Notes: generated from the sequence alone by a model not told the origin. Shown: positions 52,593 through 62,317, numbered from the stretch's first letter. The stretch is DNA of 64,000 nucleotides from Acidobacteriota bacterium (GCA_029263415.1 JAJCXN010000026.1:1-64000), one strand, 5' to 3'. A program made the numbers and translations.

Positions 52593-53577
52593 ACCTAGTG
52601 GGGCGGTGCCGGGCAAAAAGATCGTGGTCACGCGCCCGTTCGAGGCCTCGACTCTAGAAACACTCACTAAAACCTCAGGGCTTGATGTAGTGGTCTTGCC
52701 GGAAGGCGCCGCTGCTGATCGCTCGAAACTCCTTGCCGCAGTCGGTGACGCACAGGGACTCTTCAGCATGATCAGCGAGTCGATCGACGAGGAACTGTTC
52801 GCTGCCGCCCGCCGTCTCGAGATCGTGTCGAACATGGCAGTCGGCTACGACAACATCGACATCGCGGCCGCTAGTCAACGCGGCGTCGTGGTGTGCAATA
52901 CCCCAGATGTACTGACCGAGACCACCGCTGAGCTGACGATCGCGCTCATGTTTGCGGCATCCCGACGGATCGCGGAGGCGGATCGCTTTGTGAGAGCTGG
53001 GCAGTGGAGCGCGTGGGGGCCCCAGATGCTCCTAGGTCTTGATCTTGCCGGCAGCACCCTAGGAATTGTTGGTGCGGGGCGAATCGGCCGGGCGGTTGCT
53101 CGTCGCGCCAACGCGTTGGGTATAGGTGTTGTCTACGCCAGCCGTTCAGCCTCTAGGGTGATGGAGGAGGAACTCTCGGCACAGCGGTTGGAGCTCGATC
53201 AGCTGATGGCCGAGGCCGACGTGGTCTCCTTGCACGTGCCGTTGACTCCGGACACCCGGCGTTTGATTGACCGCAGACGCCTGGGGTTGATGAAGAATAG
53301 TGCCATTCTGCTCAATACGTCGCGTGGACAGGTCGTCGACGAGCGAGCGCTAGCTGCCGCGCTTGCCTCGGGAGACTTGTTTGCGGCAGGTTTAGACGTG
53401 TTCGAAGATGAACCCAGTGTTTGCGGTGAACTGCTGGAGTTGGAGAACGTGGTCCTGCTGCCACACATTGGAAGTGCCACCGTTGCGACTCGGAGGCGAA
53501 TGGCCGCGGCCGCAGTAGAGAACCTGGTCCGCTTCTTCAGTGGCCGTGAACCGTTGAGTGTTGTCAAATCAGGGTAG
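52585..53577 (+). CDS. D-2-hydroxyacid dehydrogenase (glyoxylate/hydroxypyruvate reductase-like)
   Basis: The protein has 330 residues from GTG 52585, which overlaps the end of the topoisomerase-RecQ gene by eight bases; the family homology begins at [12 protein letters not shown]. The NAD(P) motif is [15 protein letters not shown]. Catalytic Arg is in [12 protein letters not shown], Glu in LDVFEDEP and His in [10 protein letters not shown]. The set is that of NAD(P)-dependent reductases of glyoxylate, hydroxypyruvate or similar 2-keto acids; the exact substrate is not readable. It is probably co-transcribed with the fusion gene by position, although the functions are unrelated. Confidence 0.92.
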   Translation: MSEPSGAVPGKKIVVTRPFEASTLETLTKTSGLDVVVLPEGAAADRSKLLAAVGDAQGLFSMISESIDEELFAAARRLEIVSNMAVGYDNIDIAAASQRGVVVCNTPDVLTETTAELTIALMFAASRRIAEADRFVRAGQWSAWGPQMLLGLDLAGSTLGIVGAGRIGRAVARRANALGIGVVYASRSASRVMEEELSAQRLELDQLMAEADVVSLHVPLTPDTRRLIDRRRLGLMKNSAILLNTSRGQVVDERALAAALASGDLFAAGLDVFEDEPSVCGELLELENVVLLPHIGSATVATRRRMAAAAVENLVRFFSGREPLSVVKSG

Positions 53578-53688
53578 CCGCTCCTCCTCTTGGTTCCCGG
53601 AGGCTTAGCCCGAAGCGTTCGATGTGGCTTCACCGATCGCTATCCGGAGTGCTAAATTGTCCAACCCGCCCCCTGAAGAAAACTCACG

Positions 53689-56343
53689 TTGAGGATCCTA
53701 AACCCCGTGCGACGAACTGCTACCTCCGTTCTTACCCCTGTTCTCCTGACTCTGGTCTTGCTTGTCCTTGGTGGCGCCGCCTCCGGTTGTGTTTCGACGG
53801 GCGCTTCTGCAATGGCAACCACTCCCACCGCGACCACCGCTTCAGCCGCTCCCAGATCCGAAGAGTCCGGAGCGTCCGGACTGGAGCAGTTCGCCGAGGG
53901 CAAAGAGCGGATGGAGGGCTTTGTCCCGCTACTCTGGGATGACAAGGCGGGTCGGGTGTTTCTAGAGATCGACCGCTTCAATGAAGAGTTGCTCTATGTG
54001 GAGTCGATGGCGGCAGGCATTGGCTCGAATGACATCGGCCTCGATCGAGGACAGCTCGGTGAGACGCAAGTGGTGGAGTTCCAGCGAGTCGGCAAGAAGG
54101 TGCTGCTCGTTGCGAAGAACAACCGATTCCGCGCCCAGACCGACGACGCTCTGGAACGCCGCTCGGTAGAGGAGGCCTTTGCCCAATCCGTTCTTTGGGG
54201 CTTTACCGTTGCCGCTGAAAACGAAGGCGAAGGCGGGAAAGTGATCGTCGACGGCACCGATTTCGTGCTCCGTGACGCTCACAATGTCATTGGTCGCTTG
54301 GCGCGCTCGGATCAAGGCAGCTATCGACTCGATGCCTCGCGCAGCGCTCTTTATCCCGATCGCATCAAGTCGTTTCCAAAGAACACTGAGCTTGAAGGCA
54401 CGCTCACCTTCACCGGTTCGCCGCGAGGTGGGTGGATTCGCTCGGTGACGCCGTCGCCTGGCTCGGTCACGGTGCGCCAGCATCATTCGTTCATTGAACT
54501 GCCGCCACTGAAAGGTGAAGGCGCGTACCAGCCACGGCGGTTCGATTCGCGCTCGGGTTTCATCCCGACCTCGTTTCTCGACTACTCGCAACCGATCTCA
54601 GAGAACATCATTCAGCGCTATGCCATACGCCATCGGTTGGAGAAGGTCGATCCCCGTGCGGCAATGAGCCCGGCTAAGGAACCGATCGTCTACTACCTCG
54701 ACTCGGGCACGCCGGAACCGATTCGGAGTGCATTGCTCGAAGGCGCGCGCTGGTGGAATCAGGCATATACAGCCGCAGGATTTCAAGACGGCTTTCGGGT
54801 TGAGATGTTGCCGGCTGATGCCGATCCGCTGGATGTGCGCTACAACGTCATTCAGTGGGTACACCGGTCGACCCGCGGTTGGTCGTACGGCAGTTCAATC
54901 GTTGATCCACGCACCGGCGAGATCCTCAAGGGGCACGTCAGTCTTGGATCGTTGCGCGTGAGGCAAGACTTCTTGATCGCTGAGGCGCTTCTTGCGCCTT
55001 ATGGCGAGAATGGAGAAGTGCCCACTGCGATGCAAGAGATGGCGTTGGCCCGGCTTCGTCAACTATCAGCCCATGAGGTAGGCCACACCATCGGCTTGAC
55101 CCACAACTTTGCGGCCAGTGGAAACGGCCGTGAATCGGTCATGGACTATCCCCATCCGCTTGCGACACTGGATACCAGTGGCAATGTGGTGCTGAGCGAT
55201 GCCTACGATGTGGGTATCGGCAATTGGGACAAGCGAGCGCTGGTGTGGGGTTACTCAGACTTTTCGCCGGACACGGACGAAGCGGCTGCTCTTGAACGCA
55301 TCCTGGTTGAGACCCGGGCACAAGGCCTTGATTTCATTAGTGATCGCGACGCGCGTCCTCGCGGCGGAGCGCATCCTTCGGCACATCTTTGGGACAACGG
55401 CGAGTCTGCACCGGCGGAGTTGGACCGGCTGCTGGAGATCCGCAAGGTTGCCCTCGGCCGCTTTGGTGAGCGCAACATCCGTCCTGGAACCTCGCTCTCG
55501 ATGTTGGAGGATGCACTGGTGCCTCTCTACTTGCTCCATCGATACCAGATTGAAGGGGCGGCAAAGGTAGTCGGCGGTCTGGACTACACCTATGCCTACC
55601 GCGGTGACGAGCAGACGCCGACCGCGTTGATCGCACCCAGCGAGCAGTTGGCGGCGTTGGATAGCTTGCTTGCCTCGATCAACCCGAGCCATCTGGTTCT
55701 GCCTGAAGCCTTGCTTGAGATCATGCCGCCCAAGGCCGAAGGGCTGGCCAAGGGCCGGGAGAATTTTCCCTCCCGTACTGGCTTGACGTTCGATCCCTTG
55801 TCGGCGGCCGAAGTGGCCTCTGGCATGGCCGTTTCGATGCTGCTAGAGCCTCAGCGTGCGAGTCGCTTGGTGGTCAATCACGCGCGCGATAGCCAACAGC
55901 CGTCGCTGTTGATGGTGCTCGATCGGATGGTCGACACCACCTGGAAACGAGAGGGCGAGGATGGAATGCACGGAGCGGTCGATCGGGTTGTGGATGATGT
56001 CGTGCTCGATCATCTTCAACAGTTGGCCGCGAGCGATCGCGCCTCAGCCCAGGCCCGGTCGCAGGCTTTGCTGGTGGTGAGCGAGTTGGGCGAATGGCTA
56101 GAGGCGAACAGCAACGTGAGTCGCGAAGAGCGTGCTCACCGCAACGCCGCGGTTCGCTCGATTCGCCAGTTCCTCGAGAATCCGAGCATTGAGCAGCCGA
56201 CTGGGCAACCCACCGCACCGGATGGCTCGCCGATTGGCTCCGGTGGCTTTGGCGATCTCTCCGGCTTCGCTTCGGACTGGTCACAACCGGCGTGGTTCTC
56301 AGCGTTTGGTCCAGAGCCGAGCTGCTCGGCGGCAGGTCTGTAG
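53689..56343 (+). CDS. Zinc-dependent metalloprotease lipoprotein (DUF5117/DUF4953-type)
   Basis: This 884-residue protein has a signal ending in lipobox GAASGC. After a Thr/Ala-rich spacer comes FVPLLWDDKAGRVFLEIDRFNEELLYVESMAAGIGSND, the characteristic opening of the DUF5117 family. The zinc motif SAHEVGHTIGLTHNFAAS (HEVGHxxGLxHN) is a metzincin-like site. EPIVYYLDSGTPEPIR and VMDYPHP fit the family. The C-terminal region is helical. The start is TTG 53689, with GAAG about ten bases upstream; a GTG at 53707 is an alternative. It acts outside the cytoplasm; the substrate is unknown. Confidence 0.9.
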   Translation: MRILNPVRRTATSVLTPVLLTLVLLVLGGAASGCVSTGASAMATTPTATTASAAPRSEESGASGLEQFAEGKERMEGFVPLLWDDKAGRVFLEIDRFNEELLYVESMAAGIGSNDIGLDRGQLGETQVVEFQRVGKKVLLVAKNNRFRAQTDDALERRSVEEAFAQSVLWGFTVAAENEGEGGKVIVDGTDFVLRDAHNVIGRLARSDQGSYRLDASRSALYPDRIKSFPKNTELEGTLTFTGSPRGGWIRSVTPSPGSVTVRQHHSFIELPPLKGEGAYQPRRFDSRSGFIPTSFLDYSQPISENIIQRYAIRHRLEKVDPRAAMSPAKEPIVYYLDSGTPEPIRSALLEGARWWNQAYTAAGFQDGFRVEMLPADADPLDVRYNVIQWVHRSTRGWSYGSSIVDPRTGEILKGHVSLGSLRVRQDFLIAEALLAPYGENGEVPTAMQEMALARLRQLSAHEVGHTIGLTHNFAASGNGRESVMDYPHPLATLDTSGNVVLSDAYDVGIGNWDKRALVWGYSDFSPDTDEAAALERILVETRAQGLDFISDRDARPRGGAHPSAHLWDNGESAPAELDRLLEIRKVALGRFGERNIRPGTSLSMLEDALVPLYLLHRYQIEGAAKVVGGLDYTYAYRGDEQTPTALIAPSEQLAALDSLLASINPSHLVLPEALLEIMPPKAEGLAKGRENFPSRTGLTFDPLSAAEVASGMAVSMLLEPQRASRLVVNHARDSQQPSLLMVLDRMVDTTWKREGEDGMHGAVDRVVDDVVLDHLQQLAASDRASAQARSQALLVVSELGEWLEANSNVSREERAHRNAAVRSIRQFLENPSIEQPTGQPTAPDGSPIGSGGFGDLSGFASDWSQPAWFSAFGPEPSCSAAGL

Positions 56344-56364
56344 ACGCATGTTTGGCGGACTGCA

Positions 56365-57222
56365 GTGACCGGCAGCGTCAAGGTGCCGGCGACCTGGGCA
56401 CGAGGGCGCCTAGGCCGGTTTGCAGTCCTAGTCGCGGTGTTGGCCGCTTTGTCGGTCGGCCTGGTTGCTGCGGTGGCTTCGCACTGGGTCTGGACTGCGG
56501 CAGAGGGTAGGCTCTACGACAACCTCGCTCTGGCACCGGCGTATCCGGTGGCCCTGGTCCTTGGGTGTCCTCCGCTGGTTGCAGGGGGCCACGCCAATGC
56601 CTACTTTGAAGCCCGGGTACGGGCCGCTGCGAGGTTGTTTCATGCTGGCAAGGTGCAGCACCTGCTGGTGAGTGGGGACAACGGAGACCTGAGCTACAAC
56701 GAGCCCAAGGCGATGATCGACGCATTGGTCGCTCGTGGGGTTCCTGAAGAGCGGATTGTTGCCGACTACGCGGGCTTCCGGACGCTGGACTCGATCGTGC
56801 GAGCAAAGCAAGTGTTTGGTCAGGACCGGCTGATCGTGGTCTCCCAGGAGTTCCACAATCGGCGAGCGCTGTTTCTGGCCGATCGGTCTGGGGTTGACGC
56901 CTCGGCCTACAACGCTGCAGATGTTGAGCGGGGTCTGACGGCCCGGTTACGTTGGCGCGAGGCTTTTGCTCGGGTGGTTGCCGTGGCCGATACCTATCTT
57001 CTCGGCACCGAACCGAAGTTTCTGGGTGAGCCGATTGAGATTGGCCCGAGTGAAGCTGGGGAACAGAGCGTGGAGACGATGACCACCGCGGCCGATCGGG
57101 CGCGCGCGGTTGGAGACGACGCGAGCGGGCTCGGCGGGTTCGCGGGTGGCGGAACAGAGACTTCCAATCGTCGCCGCAGCGAGCAGGGTAGCGATAGTCT
57201 TCTGACTAGGACAAGTCCTTAG
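56365..57222 (+). CDS. SanA/YdcF-like DUF218 membrane protein
   Basis: The protein has 285 residues from GTG 56365. One N-terminal membrane helix (FAVLVAVLAALSVGLVAAVASHWVW) precedes the DUF218 domain: ALVLGCPP, NAYFEARVRAAARLFHAGKVQHLLVSGDN, YNEPKAMIDALVARGVPEERI, DYAGFRTLDSIVRAK and VSQEFHNRRALFLA. E. coli SanA of this family affects envelope permeability to vancomycin. The last 60 residues are a disordered Thr/Gly/Arg-rich tail not found in SanA. It starts 21 bases after the metalloprotease stop and is probably in the same transcript. Confidence 0.88.
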   Translation: MTGSVKVPATWARGRLGRFAVLVAVLAALSVGLVAAVASHWVWTAAEGRLYDNLALAPAYPVALVLGCPPLVAGGHANAYFEARVRAAARLFHAGKVQHLLVSGDNGDLSYNEPKAMIDALVARGVPEERIVADYAGFRTLDSIVRAKQVFGQDRLIVVSQEFHNRRALFLADRSGVDASAYNAADVERGLTARLRWREAFARVVAVADTYLLGTEPKFLGEPIEIGPSEAGEQSVETMTTAADRARAVGDDASGLGGFAGGGTETSNRRRSEQGSDSLLTRTSP

Positions 57223-57425
57223 CCAAGACTGCGCGCGTCGAGCACGCACATGTTTGAGAAGCCTTGCCGCCTCGCAGCGCGCAAGACTCAGGTCAGTTCT
57301 TGGTGTTCAGGCCTTCGCATTTCAGGCCTTGGTACTTAGGTTTGCAGCAGACGTAAGGCCCGTCAGTTCATCCCCCGATCATAGTGAGGCGAATCATGCA
57401 GCATCCAGTTCGAACTTTGAATTCC

Positions 57426-59132
57426 ATGAAGACCGTCAGATCGACTCGCTCGACCCAATTCGATCTCGCGGTAATCTTGTTGGCGGTACTGACCGCCTGC
57501 GCGCCGCAGGTCGATGAGGAGCAGGCAGACTTGGTTCTCACCGGTGGCCGAGTGGTGACCGTCGATGAAGCGGGTACGGAAGCGGAGGCGGTCGCGGTTC
57601 GTGGTGCCGAGATTTTGGCGGTCGGAACCATTGAGGAAATCGCTGAGTACATCGGCGATGACACTGAGGTCGTAGAACTCAACGGACGTCTCGCCGTACC
57701 AGGTTTCATCGAAGGGCATGGCCACTTCTTGGGGCTTGGTAACGCTTTGTCGGTGCTGGATCTGACCACCGCAGACACCTGGCAAGACATCGTTGACCAG
57801 GTGGCAATAGCGGTGACTGAAGCAGAGCCAGGACAGTGGGTTCATGGTCGCGGTTGGCACCAAGAAAAGTGGGCCAACGTTCCTGAAGGAGCTGTCGAGG
57901 GCAACCCGATTCACGACGCGCTCTCGGCGGTGAGCCCGGAGAATCCGGTGCGCTTGGGCCATGCGAGTGGTCACGCCTCGTTCGTCAACGCGAAAGCGAT
58001 GGAAATGTCTGAGATCAACCGGAGCTCGGAGAACCCCTTTGGTGGCGAGATCGTGCGCAAGGCATCGGGCGAGCCCACAGGACTCTTGCGCGAGACAGCG
58101 CAGCGGCTGGTCAAGGTTGACAGTCAGCCCGAGGAGTCGGCGGTTGACCCGCGTCGGCGGCTGGTGGAACTGGCCGGGGCTGAGGCCTTGGAGAACGGTG
58201 TCACCAGTTTTCACGATGCCGGTGTCTCGTTCGATGACATCGCCTTCTTCCAGCAGCTCGAGCAAGAAGGTGCGCTCCCGATCAGGCTCTATCCGATGGT
58301 GCGCTACGCCAGCAACGAAGAAATGGCTGAGAAGCTTCCCAGTCTCCGTTCGGAGGCCGAAGGCAACGACTTCTTGGCGGTACGGTCGATCAAGCGCCAG
58401 ATTGATGGTGCCTTGGGAGCTCATGGAGCGTGGCTGCTTGAACCCTACGAAGACATGGACAGCAAGGGCTTGAACCTCGAGTCAACCGAAGATGTTTGGC
58501 GCACGGCAGAGATCGCTCTTGAGTTTGGCTTCCAGGTGAACACGCACGCGATCGGCGATCGCGCCAATCGGGAGGTTCTCGATATCTACGAGTCGGTCTT
58601 CGGCGATCGGCCGAGAGACATGCGTTGGCGCATCGAGCACGCTCAACATTTGCATCCGGACGATGTGCCGCGCTTCGCAGAACTCGGTGTTCTAGCCTCG
58701 ATGCAGGGTGTGCACTGCATCTCAGATGCGCCCTGGGTGTTTAAGCGCCTGGGCGCAGAGCGTGCTGAGAATGGCGCCTACCTGTGGCGTGCGTTGATCG
58801 ATGCCGGCGTCAGAATCAACAATGGCACTGACGTTCCGGTGGAGAACATCGATCCGATCCAGAGCTTCTACGCTTCGGTGGGGCGCTTCGCGAACGATGG
58901 CTCGGTGTTCTTTGGTGATCAGGCGATGACCCGTATGGAGGCACTTCGCAGCTACACGATCAACAACGCCTACGCGGCCTTCGAAGAGGACCTCAAAGGC
59001 TCGATCGAGGTTGGCAAGCTGGCTGACATCGTGGTCCTGTCCGGCGACATTCTCGAGCTGCCAGTCGAGGAGCTGCCCGCGGTCGTGGTCGATGTGACTG
59101 TCTTAGGCGGCAAGGTGGCGTTCGCGCGGTAG
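57426..59132 (+). CDS. Amidohydrolase_3 (YtcJ-like) lipoprotein
   Basis: The protein has 568 residues from ATG 57426, which places a signal with lipobox VLTAC (LAVILLAVLTAC) at the right distance; an earlier GTG at 57384 is possible. The metal-dependent hydrolase fold shows IEGHGHFLG near the first strand, then SGHASFVNAKAME, NTHAIGDRANREVLD, RIEHAQHL and NNGTDVPVENI, all typical of the YtcJ/amidohydrolase_3 group. A Lys in IKRQIDGALGAHGAW may be the metal-bridging residue. These exported enzymes have no agreed substrate. A GTCTCC microsatellite follows the stop. Confidence 0.9.
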   Translation: MKTVRSTRSTQFDLAVILLAVLTACAPQVDEEQADLVLTGGRVVTVDEAGTEAEAVAVRGAEILAVGTIEEIAEYIGDDTEVVELNGRLAVPGFIEGHGHFLGLGNALSVLDLTTADTWQDIVDQVAIAVTEAEPGQWVHGRGWHQEKWANVPEGAVEGNPIHDALSAVSPENPVRLGHASGHASFVNAKAMEMSEINRSSENPFGGEIVRKASGEPTGLLRETAQRLVKVDSQPEESAVDPRRRLVELAGAEALENGVTSFHDAGVSFDDIAFFQQLEQEGALPIRLYPMVRYASNEEMAEKLPSLRSEAEGNDFLAVRSIKRQIDGALGAHGAWLLEPYEDMDSKGLNLESTEDVWRTAEIALEFGFQVNTHAIGDRANREVLDIYESVFGDRPRDMRWRIEHAQHLHPDDVPRFAELGVLASMQGVHCISDAPWVFKRLGAERAENGAYLWRALIDAGVRINNGTDVPVENIDPIQSFYASVGRFANDGSVFFGDQAMTRMEALRSYTINNAYAAFEEDLKGSIEVGKLADIVVLSGDILELPVEELPAVVVDVTVLGGKVAFAR

Positions 59133-59134
59133 GC

Positions 59135-59158
59135 GTCTCCGTCTCCGTCTCCGTCTCC
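59135..59158. repeat. Hexanucleotide microsatellite
   Basis: Four perfect copies of GTCTCC run from 59135 to 59158, followed by decayed copies to about 59173. They sit directly after the amidohydrolase stop and before the convergent hydrolase gene. Confidence 0.9.
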
Positions 59159-59250
59159 GTCTTCCTCTTCGTCAGGATTGTCATCGAGGGCCGTCGCCAA
59201 GGGTCGCGTGAACTCGGAGATAGTCAGGCGGCGAGGGCGATTTAGGCGAT

Positions 59251-60201
59251 TTAGAGGTGCTTTCGGTACCACTCGATCGCGAGGTCGAGGGCATGCTGGC
59301 GATGGGCGCGGTAGATATCGTAGTGCTTGGCACCTTCGATCACCACGTACTTTGCAGGTACGTGATTCTTGACGATGGCGTAGACCGCCTTGCCGTGCTC
59401 TTGGATGTCGAATAGCTCTTCTGAACCCGCGTCGATGATGAGGGTGGCGGCGCGGGTTTTGTGCGCGACGTCGCGCGGGCTGTAGTTGATCATGCGTGCG
59501 AAGTTGGCGGTGCCAGTCAGCCCGGGTAGCGGAGGTTGGTCGGGGATCGGTGGAATTTCCCCGCGAGCCCGCGAGACGGCTCGTGCGTAAGCCGCTTCGC
59601 GACCTTCGGGGTAGTTGTTGTAGGAGTCCTGAGCGCCAACCTGAGACACGGTTGCTTTGATCCGGGAGTCGTGTGCGGCGACCCAAACCGCGTGCCCGCC
59701 CGAATAGCTGCTGCCCCAAAGACCGATGCGATCGGGATCTACCCCGGGTTCGCCTCGCAACCATCGCACAGCGCTCTGGATGTCCTCAGTCTGATCGAAT
59801 GGATCAACGATCTCGCGGGCAGCTTTCACGCGCACTGTTGCCTCACCGTTGGCGTCGAGTTCGGGTTGTTTGCCTTGCAGGACCAAACGACTGTCGCTGT
59901 CACCCCAACCGCGGTAGTCAATAGTCAAGGCGACGAACCCAGCTTCGGCAAGGAACGGGGCGTAGGCCTGGTTCAGATGGCCGCGAGTGCCGCCCCAGCC
60001 ATGCGCCAAGACGATTCCAGCGAGCGACGACCGATCGCTCTTGGCCTCAGGGAAGTACAGATCTCCGGAGAGTCGGGTGCCATCGCTCCAGACGTCGACG
60101 GTTCGATGGCCTACACCAGCCGGCAGTTCCTGACCGTAGGCGATTGAGCTTGAGAGTAGGAGCAGTAGCAGCAGGCCGGTTACACGGGTTGGACGCATCA
60201 T
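59251..60201 (-). CDS. Exported alpha/beta-hydrolase (dienelactone-hydrolase-like)
   Basis: The protein has 316 residues starting at ATG 60201, with GGAGGAC just upstream. The signal peptide is VTGLLLLLLLSSSIAYGQ. VLAHGWGGTRGHLN gives the oxyanion hole, GLWGSSYSGGHA the nucleophile elbow, IDAGSEELFD the acid and EGAKHYDIY the histidine. It resembles X-Pro dipeptidyl-peptidase- or dienelactone-hydrolase-type enzymes that act on esters or amides in the periplasm. The substrate is unknown. It is convergent with the amidohydrolase gene. Confidence 0.88.
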   Translation of the reverse strand: MMRPTRVTGLLLLLLLSSSIAYGQELPAGVGHRTVDVWSDGTRLSGDLYFPEAKSDRSSLAGIVLAHGWGGTRGHLNQAYAPFLAEAGFVALTIDYRGWGDSDSRLVLQGKQPELDANGEATVRVKAAREIVDPFDQTEDIQSAVRWLRGEPGVDPDRIGLWGSSYSGGHAVWVAAHDSRIKATVSQVGAQDSYNNYPEGREAAYARAVSRARGEIPPIPDQPPLPGLTGTANFARMINYSPRDVAHKTRAATLIIDAGSEELFDIQEHGKAVYAIVKNHVPAKYVVIEGAKHYDIYRAHRQHALDLAIEWYRKHL

Positions 60202-60449
60202 CTGTCCTCCAGCGAGTGGTGTAGTGAAGAGCTGATTGGTTCGAAGCGATTGGGTCTATTCCAGGGTATCGAACCCGTGCACCTGGGTAGCGCTAGAAAC
60301 CTACAGAAGGACTGTCTCGGCGCTCGCTTACAACAACGTTCGGATGTCATTCGGTGTGGCCGTTGCTGCCGGGTGCTTGCCGTTGCTGGCCTCCCTTCTC
60401 AAATGTGTCTCTCGTCGGTGACCACCCACGGGCTCAAGCGCGCGACGCA

Positions 60450-60959
60450 TCAGTCGGTGGACCGGCCCTTCCGGAATACAAGGATCGCGGTCACTATCGG
60501 GATCACAACGGTGAGCGCGATCGCTGCAAAGAATAGGCTGGTTGGCAGCGGCTCGCGCCCGAGACTGATCTGGACGATTGCGTTGACGACCAATGCGAAT
60601 GTCGTGGTGATCAGCAGTCGCATGACGCGAAGCAAGCGCACACTCCACGAATACGCCCAAGGCGCGTTGCCTTCGGTGATTTCGAATGGGAAGTTGTGGA
60701 GATGCGGGAAGCGTGCAACTAACCAGAGCACACCCGACGTGAAGAGACCGATGAGCTGGAGTATCCATAAGGTGCCGCGGCCGCCCCAGGAGTCTGGGTT
60801 ACCTGCTGCGTCGAAGTGAACCGGGATCTGCTCCGGCAGCGAAGGCCAGGCGTTGAGTGCCGGAACTACCAGCCATGCCAAGGCGGCGAGCCATAGGATC
60901 TCAAGTATCCAATCAGTGGGTTCTGTGGCGACTTTGATTCGGGGGCGTTGGGAGTACAT
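60450..60959 (-). CDS. DUF1648 membrane protein
   Basis: This 169-residue inner-membrane protein has four hydrophobic helices. The DUF1648 signature LPEQIPVHFDAAGNPDSWGGRGTLW lies in the first loop. DUF1648 is found in SdpI-type immunity proteins and in regulators of signal-peptide-like peptides, but the E-Q-I-P-V-H-F-D motif alone does not tell the role. The C-terminus ends in a basic tail. It is followed by a 250-base gap to the exported hydrolase gene and is flanked upstream by the YdjM-like gene, all on the minus strand. Confidence 0.8.
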   Translation of the reverse strand: MYSQRPRIKVATEPTDWILEILWLAALAWLVVPALNAWPSLPEQIPVHFDAAGNPDSWGGRGTLWILQLIGLFTSGVLWLVARFPHLHNFPFEITEGNAPWAYSWSVRLLRVMRLLITTTFALVVNAIVQISLGREPLPTSLFFAAIALTVVIPIVTAILVFRKGRSTD

Positions 60960-61019
60960 AGGTCACCAGCTCCGTGGGTGGTGTTGGTAGAGACCGTGGG
61001 TACGGCCGAGTTCAACCGA

Positions 61020-62198
61020 TCATTCGGCGTGAGGGTCGCCGGCGGCCAGATCCTCGAAGCTTTTGTGATTATGGGCGCGGCGCCACTGGGTGACAAGAAG
61101 GAGGCCGATGAAGCCAAGGCCCAAGAGGGTGAAGATCTCGCGGGATCTGGTGCGATGCTGGTGCCACGCTTCAACCTGAAGGACCGGTTGAGCGTCTCGC
61201 GCGTTGCCTGAGTTGGGCAAGTTGCCTGAGTTGGGCAAGAGGTGACCCCGAATCGATACCTTGCCTGGGCCCAGTTGGCTTGAGGCTTGGGCAGCAGATA
61301 CTTCAACAGGCGGCGCTTCAGCAGCCGGTAGTAGGGGACCGCTCAACCTTTGGCCGCTTGCCCCTTGGGAGGGCACACCGATAGCGGGCACACCGAGGGC
61401 GAGCACCTCCACAACAGAGGGTTCAGCTGAGGGCAGATCGCCGTCCTCGACAAAGCGGAGCTTGAGTTGGGCTTCGCTCGAGGTGCGCACCCAGAGTTCG
61501 CCCGCACGTTCGAAGACACGTGCCGTTCCGAGTTCAACGAACTGTCCCTGAGGGGCCTCGGTCAAGGCGGCGATTGAGTAGGCGTTGGTGCTTCTCAGCG
61601 CGTCAGTGAAGAGCAAGGGTAGGCCAAGCCAAAGGGCGAGGAAGGCGGCTGCAAGCCTTAGGTGTCGATGTGAGAACGGGCTGTTTTGGGGTGGGCACTT
61701 GAGCGCTCGCCACGCAAGCAGTGGGAGCAACACCAAGGACACGACCGTTAGCACGTCGGTAACCAAGCTTTCAGGCCAGACCAGGTCGAACCGTCGCAGC
61801 GTCCAGTCGAATGGAGCCAGCAGCAAGACCCCGTTGGCCCATTTGATCTGTAAGGAATCGAGCAGCAAGTGAACCAAGCTGCCCCAGGCCAGTAATGCGA
61901 AACTGCGAGCAGGGAATCGAATGCAGCAGGCTGCTGCAGCTGCGAGCAGCAGGCAAATGAAAAGGGAACCCTGTACCCCAAAATAGAGCCGCATCGCATA
62001 GAGCCAAGGGTCGCCGTCAGGGCCGAGCTCGGGGCTCACAAACTGATAGAGCTGTCGGACCGCTCGCTGGAAGATCCAGGGCACATCAGGAAGCGCGGCC
62101 CCAAGCACCACCGTTTCCAGCGCCCAAGGGCGAGCCTTACGCCAAACCGGGGGCGTAGCGGCTGTCTGAAGAACCAGATGAATGGCAGTGTTGGGCAT
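61020..62198 (-). CDS. YdjM-like inner-membrane metal-dependent hydrolase
   Basis: The protein has 392 residues from ATG 62198, where the protein begins MPNTAIHLVLQTA. HxxxQ-like residues and the WGSLVHLLLDSLQIKWANGVLLLAPFDW motif (H-x-x-x-D in a helix, then P-F-D) match the YdjM family of membrane-bound putative metal hydrolases. Four or five helices precede a soluble region of 170 residues rich in Ala/Pro, with an 18-bp DNA repeat encoding LPNSGN twice, and a final helix. The role is unknown. The upstream leader holds four 17-bp repeats. Confidence 0.72.
   Translation of the reverse strand: MPNTAIHLVLQTAATPPVWRKARPWALETVVLGAALPDVPWIFQRAVRQLYQFVSPELGPDGDPWLYAMRLYFGVQGSLFICLLLAAAAACCIRFPARSFALLAWGSLVHLLLDSLQIKWANGVLLLAPFDWTLRRFDLVWPESLVTDVLTVVSLVLLPLLAWRALKCPPQNSPFSHRHLRLAAAFLALWLGLPLLFTDALRSTNAYSIAALTEAPQGQFVELGTARVFERAGELWVRTSSEAQLKLRFVEDGDLPSAEPSVVEVLALGVPAIGVPSQGASGQRLSGPLLPAAEAPPVEVSAAQASSQLGPGKVSIRGHLLPNSGNLPNSGNARDAQPVLQVEAWHQHRTRSREIFTLLGLGFIGLLLVTQWRRAHNHKSFEDLAAGDPHAE
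61204..61239. repeat. Two tandem copies of an 18-bp unit
   Basis: TTGCCTGAGTTGGGCAAG is perfectly repeated at 61204-61221 and 61222-61239, encoding LPNSGN twice in the soluble tail of the YdjM-like protein. Confidence 0.95.
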
Positions 62199-62233
62199 GG
62201 TGCGGTCGCGGTGAGGCTGCGGACATCGTAGGT

Positions 62234-62301
62234 CCAGATTGAGCGATGGCCCAGATTGAACGCTGGCCCACACTGTGTGATGGCCCAGAAATGACCGATC
62301 C
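62234..62301. repeat. Four direct 17-bp units in the leader of the YdjM-like gene
   Basis: CCAGATTGAGCGATGGC, CCAGATTGAACGCTGGC, CCACACTGTGTGATGGC and CCAGAAATGACCGATCC follow each other at exact 17-base spacing from 62234 to 62301. The first two differ at only two positions. They lie 36-103 bases upstream of the start codon on the minus strand, where a promoter is expected. Confidence 0.75.
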
Positions 62302-62317
62302 GTCGACTCACCCATCC

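Noticed and set aside
57363-58424. 353-residue minus-strand frame opposite the amidohydrolase
   Set aside because: It is antisense to a protein with intact metal-site motifs, and its product is Arg/His/Gln-rich without domain features.
60236-60290. Possible tRNA-like T-loop (GGTTCGAAGC)
   Set aside because: No matching acceptor, D or anticodon arms can be folded around it.
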